NCBI RefSeq assembly: GCF_000941055.1
Contig: NZ_CP007202.1
Coordinates: 2,414,001 to 2,478,000, forward strand
Direction: 5' to 3'
DNA length: 64,000 nt
Origin: Siansivirga zeaxanthinifaciens CC-SAMT-1
GTDB lineage: Bacteria; Bacteroidota; Bacteroidia; Flavobacteriales; Flavobacteriaceae
Shown here: positions 46,564 to 53,766 of the stretch, piece by piece
Layout of the letters: each line of letters opens with the position of its first letter
Numbering within the stretch: the stretch's first letter is position 1
Made by a program: the position numbers and the translations under genes
The notes under the pieces: model-generated
What the model saw: only the letters and a program-made list of their open reading frames with translations
The model's database searches: none
What the model was told of the DNA's origin: nothing

Positions 46564-47487
46564 TTGAAAATATCAAGAGAAGTTAAAACAGGTATATTAG
46601 TAGTATTAGGGATTACCCTTTTTATTTTTGGTTTCAATTTTTTAAAAGGTCATAACCTATTAGAATCTAAAAATCTTTACTACACAGAATTCGACTATAA
46701 TGCTTTAACAAAAGCCTCACCAGTTACTGTAAATGGTAACACTGTTGGTAAAATAGACGATATCTCTTATGTTTTCGAAACCGGAAAAACACGTGTCGCT
46801 TTTACTGTTAACGATCAATTAAAATTCTCAGACCAATCGGTTGTAAAAATGTATGAAACCGGATTAATGGGAGGTAATGGCTTAGCTATTTTAGTTAGTA
46901 ATGAAGGGCAGCCAGCACAACCAGGTACTGTTTTAAAATCGACTGTAGAGAATGGTTTGGTTACCACCTTATCCAAAAGTTTTTCGGGAATTAGCACCGA
47001 TTTATCATCCACCTTACAATCTACAGATACCTTAATGTATAGCTTAAATACCTTGGTAAATGATAATTCAGACAAAGGTTTAAAATATACCGTTGCAGAA
47101 CTTAACGAAACTTTAAAATCATTTAAAAACACTTCAAATGCTGTAAATAATGTTATCTCTAAAAACGATAAAAACATTGGCCTTCTTTTAGAGAATTTCA
47201 AGAAAATAAGCACCGATTTGTCTGTTTTAACAAACGATTTAAAGGATTCTAACATGGGGAATACCGTAGAGAATTTAAACAAAACCTTAGCGAGTTTAAA
47301 CAGCGTTTTAGCTAAAGTTGAAAACGGAGAAGGTTCTATAGGTAAATTATTAAAAGACGAAGCTTTGTATAATAATTTAGAAGGTGCAACCAAAGAAATG
47401 GAAGAATTGCTAAGAGATATCAAGCTTCATCCAAAACGTTATTTTAGAATTTTATCTAAAAAAGAAATCCCATACGAAAAGGAATAA
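46564..47487 (+). CDS. MlaD/MCE-family lipid-transport protein
   Basis: A 307-residue protein with one N-terminal membrane helix (about residues 10-27), an MCE domain at about 38-115 (SPVTVNGNTVGKIDDISY; TGLMGGNGLAILV) and a long coiled-coil C-terminus (about 150-290) rich in NETLKS and LNKTL patterns. MCE proteins carry phospholipids between membranes with an MlaE/MlaF transporter, which is not in this window. The frame starts at TTG 46564, giving MKISREVKTG, the usual N-terminus of the flavobacterial family. Confidence 0.9.
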   Translation: MKISREVKTGILVVLGITLFIFGFNFLKGHNLLESKNLYYTEFDYNALTKASPVTVNGNTVGKIDDISYVFETGKTRVAFTVNDQLKFSDQSVVKMYETGLMGGNGLAILVSNEGQPAQPGTVLKSTVENGLVTTLSKSFSGISTDLSSTLQSTDTLMYSLNTLVNDNSDKGLKYTVAELNETLKSFKNTSNAVNNVISKNDKNIGLLLENFKKISTDLSVLTNDLKDSNMGNTVENLNKTLASLNSVLAKVENGEGSIGKLLKDEALYNNLEGATKEMEELLRDIKLHPKRYFRILSKKEIPYEKE

Positions 47488-47502
47488 ACTAAACGTCATA
47501 CC

Positions 47503-48807
47503 ATGCCATACATACCTAATTTAATTTTTATCATTATACTCGTTTTGGGAGTATATGCCTTCGCGAGAAATGTATCAAAACTCAAAAGAAACATAAAATT
47601 AGGTCAGGATGTAGACGTTAGCGATAACAAACCACAACGCTGGAAAAACATGGCCATGATTGCCTTAGGACAAAGTAAATTAATGACTCGTCCCGTATCT
47701 GGATTTCTACATGTAGTTGTATATCTTGGGTTTATCATCATCAATATAGAAGTATTAGAAATTGTTATCGATGGCATTTTAGGCACCCATCGTATTTTTT
47801 CTTTCGCAGGTAGCTTATATGCTTTTTTAATTGGCACTTTCGAGGTGCTTGCTGTTTTAGTTTTAGTAACAGTTACCATTTTTTGGTTACGCAGAAACGT
47901 AATAAAAATAAGACGCTTTTGGAGTGCCGAAATGACGACCTGGCCTAAAAAAGACGGTAATTTCATTTTATATTTCGAGATGATTTTAATGACGCTTTTC
48001 CTGGTAATGAATGCAACCGATCTCGATTTTCAAGCATCCAACTCAGGAAACGTAATCAGTCAATACATCGCACCACTATTTAGCAACTACTCCGAAAGCA
48101 CATTGCACATCATAGAACGTGCCGCTTGGTGGTTACATATCATAGGTATTTTAGTATTTTTAAACTACCTGTATTATTCAAAACATTTACACATTCTTTT
48201 GGCATTCCCAAACACCTACTACGGGAAATTACAACCAAAAGGACAGTTAAATAATTTAGAATCGGTTACAAACGAGGTGAAAATGATGATGGATCCAAAC
48301 ATCGATCCCTTTGCAGCTCCTGCCGAAGGTACGCCTGAAGTACCCGCAAAATTTGGCGCCAGCGACGTACAAGACTTAAATTGGGTACAGCTACTAAACG
48401 CTTATACCTGTACAGAATGCGGACGATGCACCAGCGAATGTCCTGCCAACCAAACAGGTAAAAAATTATCGCCACGTAAAATCATGATGGATACCCGCGA
48501 CCGTTTAGAGGAAGTTGGAAGAAACATCGATGCCAACAAAGGCACTTTTAAACCCGACAACAAACAACTGTTAGACGATTATATTACACGCGAAGAACTT
48601 TGGGCCTGCACCTCCTGTAACGCCTGCGTTGAGGCTTGCCCCGTGAGTATCGACCCGTTGTCTATCATCATCGACATGCGCCGCTATTTGGTTATGGAAC
48701 AAAGCGCAGCACCAACAGAGTTAAACAACATGATGACCAATATCGAAAATAACGGTGCCCCGTGGCCATACAATCAAATGGACCGTTTAAACTGGAAAAA
48801 CGAATAA
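47503..48807 (+). CDS. Membrane-bound 4Fe-4S oxidoreductase subunit
   Basis: A 434-residue protein with an N-terminal helix, four further membrane segments (about residues 65-230) with several His (HVVVYLGF, HIIERAAWWLHIIG, YYSKHLHI) that could bind haem, and a C-terminal ferredoxin module: CTECGRCTSECP (about 304-315) and CTSCNACVEACPVSIDPL (about 370). It resembles HdrE/NarI-like cytochrome parts fused to an Fe-S subunit. Its partner is the CCG-domain protein at 48911. Likely an electron-transfer complex linking an unknown donor to quinone. Confidence 0.87.
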   Translation: MPYIPNLIFIIILVLGVYAFARNVSKLKRNIKLGQDVDVSDNKPQRWKNMAMIALGQSKLMTRPVSGFLHVVVYLGFIIINIEVLEIVIDGILGTHRIFSFAGSLYAFLIGTFEVLAVLVLVTVTIFWLRRNVIKIRRFWSAEMTTWPKKDGNFILYFEMILMTLFLVMNATDLDFQASNSGNVISQYIAPLFSNYSESTLHIIERAAWWLHIIGILVFLNYLYYSKHLHILLAFPNTYYGKLQPKGQLNNLESVTNEVKMMMDPNIDPFAAPAEGTPEVPAKFGASDVQDLNWVQLLNAYTCTECGRCTSECPANQTGKKLSPRKIMMDTRDRLEEVGRNIDANKGTFKPDNKQLLDDYITREELWACTSCNACVEACPVSIDPLSIIIDMRRYLVMEQSAAPTELNNMMTNIENNGAPWPYNQMDRLNWKNE

Positions 48808-48817
48808 AATATTAATA

Positions 48818-48891
48818 GCGTTACTACAAGGGTCGGGCTTTCGCAAGTCGCTCTCTTCGAGGAGCTCCAACAATTGCTCAATCCCTAACGC
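48818..48891. repeat. REP-like Bacteroidetes intergenic repeat
   Basis: A 74-bp G+C-rich segment with inverted ends GCGTTA (48818-48823) and TAACGC (48886-48891). It contains GGTCGGGCTTTCGC, a small hairpin around TTCG (about 48850-48867) and CAATCCCTAACGC. The composition differs sharply from the surroundings. The pattern matches, from memory, a recurrent intergenic element of Bacteroidetes genomes (GGTCGGGCTTTC...AATCCCT...CGC). It separates two genes that look like one operon. Confidence 0.65.
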
Positions 48892-48910
48892 ACAAACAAA
48901 ACCCAATATA

Positions 48911-49702
48911 ATGAGCGAATTACTTAACGTGCCAACCATGGCAGACTTTATGGCTCAAGGAAAGCAACCCGAAGTACTATTTTGGGTTGGTTGCGCAGGA
49001 AGTTTCGACGATAGAGCTAAAAAAATAACCAAAGCTTTTGTAAAATTATTAAACAAAGCTCAAGTAGAATTTGCTGTTTTAGGAACCGAAGAAAGCTGCA
49101 CGGGCGATCCTGCCAAACGCGCAGGAAACGAATTTTTATTTCAAATGCAAGCCGTTACAAACATAGAAGTTTTAAACGCTTACGAAGTAAAAAAAATAGT
49201 AACCGCTTGCCCGCACTGTTTTAATACTATAAAAAATGAGTATCCAGAACTGGGCGGAAATTACGAAGTCATGCACCATACCCAATTCTTAAAAACACTT
49301 TTAGATGAAGGTCGATTAACCATAGAAGGTGGTCAATTTAAAGGCAAACGTATTACCTTTCACGACCCCTGTTATTTAGGTCGCGCCAACAATGTTTACG
49401 AAGCACCACGCGATTTAATAAAAAAGCTTGAAGCCGAGTTAATAGAAATGAAAAATTGCAAGCGAACCGGCTTGTGTTGCGGTGCAGGTGGTGCACAAAT
49501 GTTTAAAGACGCCGAAAAAGGCAATAAAGAAGTAAACATAGAACGCACCGAACAGGCTCTAGAAACTCAACCCGATATAGTAGCAGCTGGTTGCCCATTC
49601 TGTAATACCATGATGACCGATGGTGTAAAGGCAAAAGAAAAAGAAAGCGATGTGGCTATTATGGATATAGCCGAATTAATTGCTAATGCACAAGATTTAT
49701 AA
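48911..49702 (+). CDS. CCG-domain Fe-S protein, HdrD/GlcF-like subunit
   Basis: A 263-residue soluble protein with two cysteine-rich CCG domains of the heterodisulfide-reductase type: VGCAGSFDDRA and TACPHCFNTIKNEYP in the first half, and HDPCYLGRANNVYEAPR, CCGAGGAQMF and AAGCPFCNTMM in the second. Such subunits bind an unusual Fe-S cluster and act with a ferredoxin-membrane partner, here the product of 47503-48807. The physiological substrate is unknown. Confidence 0.9.
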   Translation: MSELLNVPTMADFMAQGKQPEVLFWVGCAGSFDDRAKKITKAFVKLLNKAQVEFAVLGTEESCTGDPAKRAGNEFLFQMQAVTNIEVLNAYEVKKIVTACPHCFNTIKNEYPELGGNYEVMHHTQFLKTLLDEGRLTIEGGQFKGKRITFHDPCYLGRANNVYEAPRDLIKKLEAELIEMKNCKRTGLCCGAGGAQMFKDAEKGNKEVNIERTEQALETQPDIVAAGCPFCNTMMTDGVKAKEKESDVAIMDIAELIANAQDL

Positions 49703-49931
49703 AATGAAAAAATACATTTAAGTCTATTTAATAAGTAGAATAGCTTAAAAATATTATCTCTATAAATGAATTCATAAAATTGGAGCACTTTTAAAAGCCC
49801 ATTTTAATTACAAACAAAAGAATTAATAACAACCTAGAAATAGACTTATATTATTACGAAGCTAAATTGTTTAGTGCCAAATTAAACCATTTTATTGTTA
49901 ATAAAATTATAACAGATATTGTAAAAAAATA
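49703..49931. other. 229-bp gap with a possible decayed coding remnant
   Basis: No start codon or full gene is seen. One plus-strand frame is open from about 49790 to 49932 and reads EIDLYYYEAKLFSAKLNHFI near its end. It looks protein-like but has no start and no recognised family. Confidence 0.3.
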
Positions 49932-50414
49932 ATGATTGTACCTTTTAATACATTACCAGAAGAATCTCGTGTTTGGATATACCAAGCAAACCGCTCGTTT
50001 ACAACAGATGAGATTGAAGAAATAGAAGACAAATTACAGGTGTTTCTAGAAAACTGGACAGCACATGGTAGCGATTTACAGGCTGGTTTTGAAATAAAAT
50101 ACAAACGTTTTATTGTAATTGGCTTAAACCAAAACCTAAACCAAGCTACAGGTTGTTCTATCGACGCATCGGTACGTTTTATTCAGCAATTAGAAGAAGC
50201 TTACCAAGTCGATTTAATGGATAAAATGAACGTTTCTTATAAACAAGGCGATTTTATAGCTTACAAAGCGCTTTCAGATTTTAAAAAAATGGCCAAAGAA
50301 AAAGCGGTATCAAAAAACACCATTGTTTTTAATAATCTAGTAACCAACATAGCAGAGTACAACGAAAACTGGGAAGTACCTGCAAGCGAGAGCTGGCACA
50401 GCCGTTACTTATAA
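49932..50414 (+). CDS. Conserved Bacteroidetes protein of unknown function
   Basis: A 160-residue soluble protein with the conserved-looking segments VWIYQANRSFT, LENWTAHGSDLQAGFEIKYKRFIVIGL and ATGCSIDASVRFIQQLE. Homologues are often labelled ABC transporter ATPase in databases, but there is no Walker A or signature motif, so that label should not be used. It lies 229 bp after the Fe-S gene and is probably independently transcribed. Confidence 0.85.
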   Translation: MIVPFNTLPEESRVWIYQANRSFTTDEIEEIEDKLQVFLENWTAHGSDLQAGFEIKYKRFIVIGLNQNLNQATGCSIDASVRFIQQLEEAYQVDLMDKMNVSYKQGDFIAYKALSDFKKMAKEKAVSKNTIVFNNLVTNIAEYNENWEVPASESWHSRYL

Positions 50415-50539
50415 TCATTCTAAATTTCTATGTTAGCGAAATATTTAATATGGTTAAACGTTAATATAATTAATATTAAATGTAATATTGTTGCATTAAT
50501 TTAACTGAATAATTAATTAGCTTTAATTTTAATTAAATA

Positions 50540-50980
50540 ATGAAAATAATAATTTTCACAAGTGTTTTACTTTTAACACTTGGTTTTAGTTTGTCGGCTC
50601 AAAATTGGATAACTAATTTTGAACAGGCAAAAGAAATCGCTTCAAAGAAAAATCAAAACATTGTATTAGTTTTTCAAGGATCAGATTGGTGTGCGCCTTG
50701 TATGAAATTAAACAAAGAAATTTGGAGTGCCAAAGAATTTCAAAATTTAGCAGACCATCATTTTGTAATGCTTCAAGCCGACTTTCCCAGAAAAAAAGCA
50801 AATAAACTGTCGGATGCTTTAACGGCTCAAAATGCAAAATTAGCAGAAACTTACAACAGTCAAGGCTTTTTTCCTTTAGTGGTTGTACTAAACAGTAAAG
50901 GGGATGTTTTAGGCAAAACCGGTTACGAAAAAACATCGCCAACTAATTATTTCAAAAAATTAAATGCTTTCGAAAAGTAA
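50540..50980 (+). CDS. Secreted thioredoxin-family protein
   Basis: A 146-residue thioredoxin-fold protein with a signal peptide (IIIFTSVLLLTLGFSLSA, cleaved near AQN). The redox motif WCAPC lies in GSDWCAPCMKLNKEIW at about residues 52-56, and the cis-Pro loop in GFFPLVVVL. It is the first gene of a tight run with apbE (17-bp overlap), DUF4266 and DUF3570, so it probably keeps a cysteine partner reduced or delivers electrons in the periplasm. Confidence 0.9.
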   Translation: MKIIIFTSVLLLTLGFSLSAQNWITNFEQAKEIASKKNQNIVLVFQGSDWCAPCMKLNKEIWSAKEFQNLADHHFVMLQADFPRKKANKLSDALTAQNAKLAETYNSQGFFPLVVVLNSKGDVLGKTGYEKTSPTNYFKKLNAFEK

Positions 50981-51962
50981 CATAGGGTATTGGGTAATAC
51001 TTTTAAGTTTTACAAGTTCTATTTGCTTTTCGCAACAAATATTTCAAAAAACTATAAAATTAATGGGCAGCCGATTTGATATTTCTGTTTTTGCAGAACA
51101 TCAAGATGCGGGCGACCAATACATTAATTTAGCCATTAACGAAATATCACGTATTGAAAAACTAATATCTTCATGGGATGCCAATTCTCAAACTTCAGAA
51201 ATTATTAGAAATGCAGGTATAAAACCTGTGGTGGTAGACAATGAATTGTTTCAACTTATAAAACGAGCCATTAAAATTTCAGAATTAACCGATGGTGCTT
51301 TCGATATTAGTTATGCATCCATGGATAAAATTTGGAAATTCGATGGGAGCATGACCGAAATGCCTTCCGCGGAAGCGATAAAAAATTCGGTAGCCAAAGT
51401 AGGTTATAAAAACATTGTTTTAAACGAAACCGAGCATTCTGTTTTTTTAAAATTACAGGGCATGAAAATTGGCTTTGGGGCCATTGGTAAAGGCTATGCT
51501 GCCTATAAAGCCAAAGCGCTTTTACAAGAAAAGGGTGTTAAGGCAGGAATTATAAATGCTTCTGGCGATTTGAATACATGGGGAACTCAGCCCGATGGTA
51601 AAGATTGGTTGGTGGCTATTGTTAATCCGTTAAACAAAGAAAAAGTGTTTTCTTGGTTACCAGTAAAAAACAGTGCCGTTGTTACTTCGGGTAATTACGA
51701 AAAATATGTGAAATTTAATGATGTATTGTATACACATATAATAGATCCTCGAACCGGTTATCCTAGCACAGGTATTTTAAGTGCTACAATTTTTACTGCC
51801 AATGCCGAACTTGCCGATGCTTTGGCAACTTCTGTTTTTGTAATGGGCGTAGAGGTAGGTTTAGATTTTATTAATCAGTTAAAAGGCGTTGAATGCATAA
51901 TTATAGATAAAGATAATAAGATGCGTACCTCAAAAAACATAAATTTAAAGCAAACAAATTAA
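50964..51962 (+). CDS. apbE: FAD:protein FMN transferase ApbE
   Basis: A 332-residue exported flavin transferase that attaches FMN from FAD to Ser/Thr of target proteins, using Mg2+. It has an N-terminal signal (YWVILLSFTSSICFS) and the core motifs KLMGSRFDISVFA, LTDGAFDISYASM, GFGAIGKGYAAYKA, NASGDLNTWG, HIIDPRTGYPS and the metal-binding ADALATSVFVMG. The gene overlaps the thioredoxin gene by 17 bp and lies 1 bp before the DUF4266 gene. No standard target (NqrC, RnfG or FMN-binding domain) is nearby. Confidence 0.95.
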   Translation: MLSKSNIGYWVILLSFTSSICFSQQIFQKTIKLMGSRFDISVFAEHQDAGDQYINLAINEISRIEKLISSWDANSQTSEIIRNAGIKPVVVDNELFQLIKRAIKISELTDGAFDISYASMDKIWKFDGSMTEMPSAEAIKNSVAKVGYKNIVLNETEHSVFLKLQGMKIGFGAIGKGYAAYKAKALLQEKGVKAGIINASGDLNTWGTQPDGKDWLVAIVNPLNKEKVFSWLPVKNSAVVTSGNYEKYVKFNDVLYTHIIDPRTGYPSTGILSATIFTANAELADALATSVFVMGVEVGLDFINQLKGVECIIIDKDNKMRTSKNINLKQTN

Positions 51963-51963
51963 T

Positions 51964-52173
51964 ATGAAAAAGCTGCTGTTAATAGTTTTAACCATTGGGT
52001 TTTTCTCTTCTTGCACGGTTGTAAAAGAGTATGAAAAAGTAAATTTAAGTGACCCTGATATGGTTTTAACTAAAAAACCTTCAGATAGGTTTATAACTAA
52101 TTTTCAAGTATATCGAGAAGCTGCGGCTGGCGCCAACGGAGGAAAATCTGGTGGTGGTTGTGGATGTAATTAA
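51964..52173 (+). CDS. DUF4266 small lipoprotein with Gly-Cys C-terminus
   Basis: A 69-residue lipoprotein: hydrophobic LLLIVLTIGFF, lipobox SSC with Cys17, a polar middle with DPDMVLTKKPSDRF, and the family ending GGGCGCN (residues 63-69). The second half is mostly Gly/Ala/Ser, so the mature protein is tiny. It lies 1 bp after apbE and 9 bp before DUF3570. The invariant-looking CGC tail could bind a metal, form disulfides with the thioredoxin, or be a modification site; none of this is established. Confidence 0.88.
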   Translation: MKKLLLIVLTIGFFSSCTVVKEYEKVNLSDPDMVLTKKPSDRFITNFQVYREAAAGANGGKSGGGCGCN

Positions 52174-52182
52174 TAGTCTTAA

Positions 52183-53643
52183 ATGAAAAAAGTAATTATT
52201 ATCGCATGTGTTTTTTTCATTGGAAAACTATTTGCCCAAGAGTCTACAACAAGCTATAAAAAACGCGTTTTAGAAACTACTGAAGTCGATTTTTTAACTA
52301 GTTATTACACCCAAGACGGCAACAATGCTTCTGTTACCGGTGGTATAGGAACCGAAGAATTAACAGATGTTACACCAACCATCGTAGTTAGTTTACCTTT
52401 AAATGCAGACGATGTTTTAACTATTGATGCAGGCATATCGGCCTATACATCGGCTTCATCGAGTAACTTAAATCCCTTCGATGGTAGTTCTGGTGCTTCT
52501 CAAGGTTCAGGAGAAGTAGAAGATGACAAATTTTCTAACAAAAAGTCCAATGCAGCTGGTGCTTACATAGGAACCCCTTGGGCTGCCTCCTCAGGCGCTT
52601 CTAGGAGTGATGTTTGGGCTAGTATCACTGCCGATTATAGTCATAGTTCGGATGATAGAAATACTATTGTTAATGCCGATGTATCTTTCGCAACAGAATA
52701 TGATTACTCATCGTTTGGTTTTGGTGGTGGTATAACAAAATTGTTTAATGAAAAAAACACCACGTTAAGTTTGAGCACCAAAATTTATTTAGATACTTGG
52801 CGTCCCGAATACCCAACCGAATTAGATTCGTATTACGAATCGAATGAGAATTTAAATAGTGGATTTTTCTTTAATGTGCCTATATACAACCAAAGCGGTT
52901 TAGCAATAGATAAAAATAGTAGCAATGCCTGGGCGCCAACAAATTCGCCTTTTATTCAGGATAAAGCCAGAAATTCTTATTCATTATCTTTTAGTTTTTC
53001 TCAAATTTTGAGTAAAAATGCGCAATTCTCTATATTTTTCGATTTAGTTCAGCAAAAAGGCTGGCTAAGTAACCCGATGCAGCGCGTTTATTTTGCAGAT
53101 GTAGATAATTACTATATAGGTGATCCTACAGACATACCATATTATACAAGCGCTATAAATCAAGGTGTTTTTCAATTAGCCGATGATATTGAGCGTTTAC
53201 CAAATAGCCGATTTAAAATTCCGGTTGGAGCGCGTTTAAATTATTATTTAAACGAAATGTTTACCTTAAGAACCTATTACAGGTATTATACAGACGATTG
53301 GGGAATTAAATCGCATACCGCCGAAGTAGAATTACCAATTAAAATTACGAGTAAATTCACCCTTTATCCGTCGTATCGTTATTATAATCAAACTGAAGCC
53401 GATTATTTTGCGCCCTATGAAACCGCATTATCAACCAGTGAATTTTATACATCAGATTACGATTTATCTAAATTTAACGCAAATCAATACGGATTTGGAG
53501 TTAGTTATACCGATATTTTTGCAACCAAACATATTTGGAAATTTGGTTTAAAAAGTATCGATTTAAAATATAATAATTATAAAAGGAATACCGGTTTGAC
53601 GGCCAATATTATCTCGGCTGGATGTAAATTTGTAATGGATTAG
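52183..53643 (+). CDS. DUF3570 outer-membrane beta-barrel protein
   Basis: A 486-residue protein with a signal peptide (VIIIACVFFIGKLFA, then QES) and many amphipathic strands, for example RTYYRYYTDDWGIKSHTAEVELPI and FTLYPSYRYYNQTEADYF, ending in a hydrophobic strand with FVMD. It matches DUF3570, a Bacteroidetes/Proteobacteria barrel family that travels with DUF4266 and ApbE. It probably forms the outer-membrane part of the module begun by the thioredoxin gene. The function is unknown. Confidence 0.9.
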   Translation: MKKVIIIACVFFIGKLFAQESTTSYKKRVLETTEVDFLTSYYTQDGNNASVTGGIGTEELTDVTPTIVVSLPLNADDVLTIDAGISAYTSASSSNLNPFDGSSGASQGSGEVEDDKFSNKKSNAAGAYIGTPWAASSGASRSDVWASITADYSHSSDDRNTIVNADVSFATEYDYSSFGFGGGITKLFNEKNTTLSLSTKIYLDTWRPEYPTELDSYYESNENLNSGFFFNVPIYNQSGLAIDKNSSNAWAPTNSPFIQDKARNSYSLSFSFSQILSKNAQFSIFFDLVQQKGWLSNPMQRVYFADVDNYYIGDPTDIPYYTSAINQGVFQLADDIERLPNSRFKIPVGARLNYYLNEMFTLRTYYRYYTDDWGIKSHTAEVELPIKITSKFTLYPSYRYYNQTEADYFAPYETALSTSEFYTSDYDLSKFNANQYGFGVSYTDIFATKHIWKFGLKSIDLKYNNYKRNTGLTANIISAGCKFVMD

Positions 53644-53766
53644 ATTGTTTATAATCTTATTATAATTCTATCTTAAAGTCTTTTTATCTTCGTGTTAAAA
53701 GTCTTATTTTGGCATGATTATTACTGTTGTATGAATAACAGTTAATATGCCAATTAATCCTCAATT

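Noticed and set aside
46815..47423. A 202-codon minus-strand frame
   Set aside because: Antisense to the MCE/coiled-coil region of mlaD; hydrophobic-Ser composition typical of an antisense shadow.
49932..50414. ABC transporter ATPase label
   Set aside because: No Walker A, Walker B or signature motif; 160 residues is too short for an ABC ATPase.
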